The translations under genes were made by a program, and so were the position numbers. The notes beneath the pieces were generated by a model that ran no database searches, was not told where the DNA came from, and saw nothing but the letters and a program-made list of their open reading frames with translations. From Billgrantia antri (lineage in GTDB: Bacteria > Pseudomonadota > Gammaproteobacteria > Pseudomonadales > Halomonadaceae), in contig NZ_JAHYCA010000007.1 of NCBI RefSeq assembly GCF_019430905.1, positions 265,106 through 329,105 of the forward strand: a stretch of DNA of 64,000 nucleotides, given 5' to 3'. Shown here piece after piece: positions 60,058-64,000 of this stretch; position 1 is the first letter of the stretch; every line of letters begins with the position of its first letter.

Positions 60058-61200
60058 ATGAAAGCACAGGAATGGTTGGAGCAGCTGCTCGACATCATGG
60101 CCCGTCAGGAGGCCTCGGACCTGCTGATCTCGGTGCAGGCGCCGCCCACCATCAAGACCGCCGGCAAGCTCACTGCGCTGGGCGACCAGCGGCTGTCGGT
60201 GGAACAGGTGCGCGAACTGGTCAATACCGCCGTGCCGGAGGGGCTCAAGGAGCGCTTCCAGCAGGAGCGCGAGGCCAACTTCGCACTGAGCCTCTCCGGC
60301 CGGGGGCGTTTTCGGGTCAGTGCCTTTCAGCAGCGCAACCAGTGGGCCATGGTCATCCGTCGCATTGCCTATGAGATCCCCCACCTCGAGGAACTCTCCC
60401 TGCCTGCCCAACTGGGCGAGCTGGCCAACCTCAAGCGCGGGCTGGTGTTCGTGGTGGGTGGCACCGGGACCGGCAAGTCGACCACCCTGGCATCGATGAT
60501 TCAGCAGCGCAACGAGACCGTGGGCGGCCACATCATCAGCGTCGAGGATCCCATCGAGTACGTGCATCCCCACAAGAAAGCGATCATCAACCAGCGCGAG
60601 GTGGGCATCGACACCGAGTCGTTCGAGGTGGCGCTGAAGAATACCCTGCGCCAGGCGCCGGATGTGGTTCTGATCGGTGAGGTACGCACCCGCGAGACCA
60701 TGGAACACGCCCTGACGTTCGCCGAGACGGGGCACCTGTGCTTGGCGACCCTGCATGCCAACAACGCCAACCAGGCACTCGATCGCATCATTCACTTCTT
60801 TCCGCATGAGCGTCACGAGCAGATCTGGCTCGACCTGTCGCTCAACCTGCATGCCATCGTCGCCCAGCAGCTGCTGCCGACCCGCGACGGCGGGCGCGCC
60901 CCGGTCATCGAGATCCTGTTGCGTACGCCGCTCATCGCCGACCTGATCCGCAAGGGCGAGGTCGGCGAGATCAAGAACGTCATGGCCCGCTCGCGCGACC
61001 AGGGCATGCAGACCTTCGACCAGGCACTGTTCGAGCTCTACAAGGCCGGCACGATCAGCGAGGAGGTGGCCATGGTACACGCCGACTCGGCCAACGAGCT
61101 GCGCATGATGATCAAGTACGGCGACGAGAAGAGCGAGGTGCTGACGAAAGCCCAGGATGGTGCCCAGCGGTTTTCGCTGCGCGACGACGACGATTTCTAA
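60058..61200 (+). CDS. pilU: Type IV pilus retraction ATPase accessory protein PilU
   Basis: The 380-residue PilT paralog works with PilT to increase retraction force. Walker A is GGTGTGKST and Walker B VLIGEVRTRETM. The family's longer C-terminus is present (DEKSEVL...LRDDDDF). It follows pilT by 31 bases; its end overlaps the end of convergent anmK by four bases. Confidence 0.96.
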   Translation: MKAQEWLEQLLDIMARQEASDLLISVQAPPTIKTAGKLTALGDQRLSVEQVRELVNTAVPEGLKERFQQEREANFALSLSGRGRFRVSAFQQRNQWAMVIRRIAYEIPHLEELSLPAQLGELANLKRGLVFVVGGTGTGKSTTLASMIQQRNETVGGHIISVEDPIEYVHPHKKAIINQREVGIDTESFEVALKNTLRQAPDVVLIGEVRTRETMEHALTFAETGHLCLATLHANNANQALDRIIHFFPHERHEQIWLDLSLNLHAIVAQQLLPTRDGGRAPVIEILLRTPLIADLIRKGEVGEIKNVMARSRDQGMQTFDQALFELYKAGTISEEVAMVHADSANELRMMIKYGDEKSEVLTKAQDGAQRFSLRDDDDF

Positions 61201-62327
61201 GGCGCGTAGATGCCGCCGAGGATTCGCGGGCCGGCGGCGCCGGTGACGCTGGGCAGGTTGCCGGGCAGCCCTTCCAGGCGGCGCCAGGCGAGCCAGGCGA
61301 AGGCCCCGGCCTCCAGCCAGTCGGCCGGCCAGCCCCAGTCGCTGCTGGGCACCAGGGCGGTTTCGGGCAAGTGGCGGGCCAGACGGCCTAGCAGGTCGCG
61401 GTTATGCGCTCCGCCGCCGCAGGGGATCAGCGCAGTGGCGGTGGGCGCACCGACAATCTCCCGTGCCATCTCGATGCCCAGGGCCACGCTGGTGGCGGTC
61501 AGCTCCGCCAACGTGGCCTGGACGTCTTCGGCCCGCTCGTGTCCCGTCAGATGTCGCTCCAGCCAGTCGAGATGAAAGACTTCCCGTCCGGTGCTGCGCG
61601 GCGGCGGGCGATGGAAGAAGGGCTCGGCAAGCAACTTCTCCAACAGCGTTTCGTCCACTCGCCCCGAGGCCGCCCAGCTGCCGTCGGCATCGAAGCGGCC
61701 GCCGCGATGACGCGCATGCCAGGCATCCAGCAGGGCGTTGGCCGGGCCGGTATCGAAGGCAATGATCTCGGCTTTGATTTCCGAGGGTGGCAGCAACGTC
61801 AGGTTGGCGAAGCCGCCCAGGTTGAGGGCCAGCTGCCACTGCCCCGCGCGCCGGAACAGTGCCTCGTGAAATGCCGGGGCCAACGGCGCGGCCTGTCCGC
61901 CGGCCGCCAGGTCGCGGCGGCGGAAGTCGGCCACCACCCGGCACCCCGTCAGCTCGGCGAGCAGGCTCGGGTTGTCGAGTTGCAGGGTATAGGCGGGGCC
62001 TTCGGCGTGACCCCAGGGTGCATGCTCGATGGTCTGGCCGTGGCTGCCGATCGCTTGAATCTGCTCCGCCGGCGTGCCGCTGCTGAACAGCAGCTTCGTC
62101 ACTGCCTCAGCCTGGAGTCGGCTGAAGGCATCCTCGGCGCAGGCCAGTTCAGCGAAGGCGACCCGTTCAGCCTGGCACAGTGACAGCAAGCGCTCGCGCA
62201 GCGTGTCGGGCATCGGCTCGGCATGTGTGGAGAGCAGCCGCGAATGCCCCGACGAGTCGATCTCGACCAGGGCGGCATCGATACCATCCAGACTGGTGCC
62301 GGACATCAAACCCACGAATAGCGCCAT
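61197..62327 (-). CDS. anmK: Anhydro-N-acetylmuramic acid kinase
   Basis: The 376-residue kinase recycles cell-wall anhydro-MurNAc to MurNAc-6-phosphate. [20 protein letters not shown] at the start, [15 protein letters not shown] and the ATP-binding [10 protein letters not shown] are typical. It is divergent from tyrS and convergent with pilU. The anmK-tyrS pair is also seen in Pseudomonas. Confidence 0.96.
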   Translation of the reverse strand: MALFVGLMSGTSLDGIDAALVEIDSSGHSRLLSTHAEPMPDTLRERLLSLCQAERVAFAELACAEDAFSRLQAEAVTKLLFSSGTPAEQIQAIGSHGQTIEHAPWGHAEGPAYTLQLDNPSLLAELTGCRVVADFRRRDLAAGGQAAPLAPAFHEALFRRAGQWQLALNLGGFANLTLLPPSEIKAEIIAFDTGPANALLDAWHARHRGGRFDADGSWAASGRVDETLLEKLLAEPFFHRPPPRSTGREVFHLDWLERHLTGHERAEDVQATLAELTATSVALGIEMAREIVGAPTATALIPCGGGAHNRDLLGRLARHLPETALVPSSDWGWPADWLEAGAFAWLAWRRLEGLPGNLPSVTGAAGPRILGGIYAP

Positions 62328-62441
62328 CTCTTTTCTCCCCTAACGTGGCCGCCCGCGAGGCGTGAAGTCATGCTAACATCGTGCCCCATTCGATGGACCC
62401 TGCCGTGGGGTGGATCAACGCAATTCGTGGAGTGGGAGACG

Positions 62442-63641
62442 ATGACCGACGTCGCAAGCGCACTGGCGCTGCTGAAGCGAGGCACCCAGGAGATACTGCT
62501 GGAGGAGGAGCTGGTCAAGAAGCTCGAGTCCGGCCGCAAGCTGCGCATCAAGGCGGGCTTCGACCCGACGGCTCCCGACCTGCACCTCGGTCACAGCGTG
62601 CTGCTGACCAAGATGCGCCAGTTCCAGGACCTGGGTCACCAGGTCATCTTCCTGATTGGCGACTTCACCGGACGCATCGGCGACCCCACTGGCAAGAACG
62701 TCACCCGCAAGCCGCTCACCGAGGACGAGGTCCGTGCCAATGCCCAGACCTACAAGGAGCAGGTGTTCAAGATCCTCGATCCCGACAAGACCGAGGTGCG
62801 CTTCAACTCCGAGTGGTTCGGCGAACTCAGCGCGGCCAAGATGATCGAGCTGGCGGCCCAGAGCACCGTGGCGCGCATGCTCGAGCGCGACGACTTCGAC
62901 AAGCGCTACAAGTCGGGCCAGCCGATCTCCATCCATGAGTTTCTCTACCCGCTAGTGCAGGGCTATGACTCCGTTGCGCTCGAGGCCGACGTCGAGATGG
63001 GCGGCACCGACCAGAAGTTCAACCTGTTGATGGGGCGCGAGATCCAGAAGCACTTCGGCATGGAGCCGCAGGTCGTCATGACCATGCCGCTGCTCGAGGG
63101 GCTCGATGGCGTGCAGAAGATGTCGAAGTCGCTGGGCAACTATGTCGGCGTCGATGAGGCGCCGGGATCGATGTTCAACAAGCTCGTTTCCATGCCCGAC
63201 AGCCTGATGTGGCGCTACTTCGAGCTGCTCTCGCTGAAATCCAATGAAGAGCTCGAGTCGCTCAAGCGAGAGGTCGAAGCCGGGGCCAACCCACGGGACA
63301 TCAAGATGGAGCTTGCCCGCGAGCTGATCGGGCGCTACCACGGCGAGGAAGCCGCGGCCAATGCCCACAAGTCGGCCGGCAACCGCCTGGCCGAAGGCGA
63401 ACTGCCCGCAGACCTGCCCGAGGTGGAAGTCGACTTCGAGGGCAGCGACCAGGCGCCGATCGCTGCGGTGCTCAACCGTTCAGGACTTGCCAACAACAGT
63501 GCCCAGGCCAAGGACATGCTGGGCAACGGCCGGGTCAAGGTAGACGGCGAAGTCGTATCCAAGGACCACATGCTCGATACCGGCAAGAGCTACGTGATCC
63601 AGGCAGGCAAGAAGCGCTACGCCCGGGTCACGCTGCGCTGA
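62442..63641 (+). CDS. tyrS: Tyrosyl-tRNA synthetase
   Basis: The 399-residue class I synthetase charges tRNA-Tyr. The HIGH motif variant is HLGH in [15 protein letters not shown] near 48-51, and KMSKS appears as QKMSKSLGN. An S4 RNA-binding domain ends the protein. The length and C-terminus fit the TyrZ type. GGGAG lies four bases before ATG 62442. In Pseudomonas a ribosomal RNA operon follows this gene. Confidence 0.97.
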   Translation: MTDVASALALLKRGTQEILLEEELVKKLESGRKLRIKAGFDPTAPDLHLGHSVLLTKMRQFQDLGHQVIFLIGDFTGRIGDPTGKNVTRKPLTEDEVRANAQTYKEQVFKILDPDKTEVRFNSEWFGELSAAKMIELAAQSTVARMLERDDFDKRYKSGQPISIHEFLYPLVQGYDSVALEADVEMGGTDQKFNLLMGREIQKHFGMEPQVVMTMPLLEGLDGVQKMSKSLGNYVGVDEAPGSMFNKLVSMPDSLMWRYFELLSLKSNEELESLKREVEAGANPRDIKMELARELIGRYHGEEAAANAHKSAGNRLAEGELPADLPEVEVDFEGSDQAPIAAVLNRSGLANNSAQAKDMLGNGRVKVDGEVVSKDHMLDTGKSYVIQAGKKRYARVTLR

Positions 63642-63661
63642 GCTATTCCATGGTTCCCTGG

Positions 63662-63690
63662 CCTACTGATTACAAGTCAGTTGCTCTACC
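63662..63690 (-). pseudogene. 29-nt fragment of tRNA-Thr (TGT)
   Basis: On the minus strand the sequence runs GGTAGAGCAACTGACTTGTA and on to ATCAGTAGG. From memory this equals the D-stem end, anticodon arm and variable loop of bacterial tRNA-Thr(TGT). The acceptor and T arms are missing, so it cannot be a working tRNA. It may be a scar from an element that used tRNA-Thr as an attachment site. Confidence 0.6.
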
Positions 63691-63691
63691 G

Positions 63692-63712
63692 ACGCCCGCC
63701 TCGCGCGGGCGT
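63692..63712 (+). terminator. Probable terminator after tyrS
   Basis: ACGCCCGC and GCGGGCGT arms with a CTCGC loop are followed by TGTCGTCTTCGT. The T content is modest, so strength is uncertain. Confidence 0.55.
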
Positions 63713-63835
63713 TGTCGTCTTCGTCCCGCACCGAAACCATCCACAGCCCCTTGTCTGCAAGCGCCTGTGGATAGCTCGCCAACCGCGTTCTGACATCGCA
63801 TCGTCACGCGTTTGAAATTTTTTTACAGGCGCCCC

Positions 63836-63864
63836 TTGCAGGGGCCAGGGGAAAGCCGTAAAGT
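63836..63864 (+). promoter_or_regulatory. Promoter upstream of a probable rRNA operon (first)
   Basis: TTGCAG and TAAAGT are separated by 17 bases. The run of A/T at about 63817-63825 lies just upstream and could act as an UP element. Confidence 0.6.
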
Positions 63865-63931
63865 ACGCATCCGCTGTCGGCGACGGGCAACGTTGCAGGC
63901 GGTGGGAAGAGTGGTAAGTGGCTGTCTTGCT

Positions 63932-63959
63932 TTGTATTTTCCGATTCGCTTCGTAAAAT
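63932..63959 (+). promoter_or_regulatory. Promoter upstream of a probable rRNA operon (second)
   Basis: TTGTAT and TAAAAT are separated by 16 bases. It overlaps the spacer before the third promoter. Confidence 0.5.
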
Positions 63960-63965
63960 TCGCAC

Positions 63966-63993
63966 TTGACGCCCACGGCGAATTCGGTAGAAT
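63966..63993 (+). promoter_or_regulatory. Strong promoter at the window end, probable rRNA operon
   Basis: TTGACG and TAGAAT are separated by 16 bases and followed by GCGCCCC, a GC-rich discriminator as in ribosomal RNA promoters under stringent control. The 16S rRNA gene itself would lie beyond base 64000. Confidence 0.75.
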
Positions 63994-64000
63994 GCGCCCC

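Overview
The window is a GC-rich stretch of chromosome from a gammaproteobacterium. Its gene order is close to that of Pseudomonas, but the carboxyspermidine genes and several small insertions differ. A halophilic member of the Oceanospirillales such as Halomonas or a relative is the best guess; this rests on recalled gene order and protein character, not on a search. I see almost only housekeeping genes, and no insertion sequence, prophage or CRISPR array.

Layout. 1-5140: the end of a glycine-zipper protein, an aspartate kinase, the two carboxy(nor)spermidine polyamine genes and a Crp/Fnr-type regulator. 5199-10000: tmRNA with smpB, then ratA-rnfH, bamE, fur and recN. 10060-13995: grpE-dnaK-dnaJ, with sigma-32-like promoters before grpE and dnaK. 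14177-17330: an inserted block holding a DUF2218 protein, an EamA transporter and a fusion of a Clp1/Grc3-like polynucleotide kinase to an RNase Z-like domain. 17463-23603: dapB, carAB, greA. 23712-39672: the classic run yhbY, rlmE, ftsH, folP, glmM, tpiA, secG, tRNA-Leu, initiator tRNA, rimP, nusA, infB, rbfA, truB, rpsO, pnp. 39776-51912, minus strand: a thiolase, then (read in the direction of transcription) dksA, gluQ, a small cbrX-like gene, cbrA, cbrB, a CrcZ-like small RNA, pcnB, folK, panB, panC, panD. 52141-61200: aminotransferase, sfsA, Rieske protein, DUF4426 protein, metW, metX, yggT, proC, yggS, pilT, pilU. 61197-64000: anmK, tyrS, a fragment of tRNA-Thr and a set of strong promoters that probably drive a ribosomal RNA operon just past the window.

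How the genes work together. Translation and RNA metabolism dominate: ribosome rescue (ssrA, smpB), ribosome assembly (rimP, rbfA, yhbY, rlmE), transcript elongation and initiation (nusA, infB, greA), tRNA modification (truB, gluQ), and RNA decay (pnp, pcnB). The heat-shock chaperones and FtsH handle protein quality. The most interesting regulatory unit is CbrA-CbrB with a roughly 505-nt small RNA between cbrB and pcnB. The RNA carries eight CA-rich motifs, a sigma-54 promoter, an upstream pair of inverted TGTTAC half-sites and an intrinsic terminator, which matches the Pseudomonas catabolite-repression RNA CrcZ in position and design. The most interesting protein is the kinase-RNase Z fusion.
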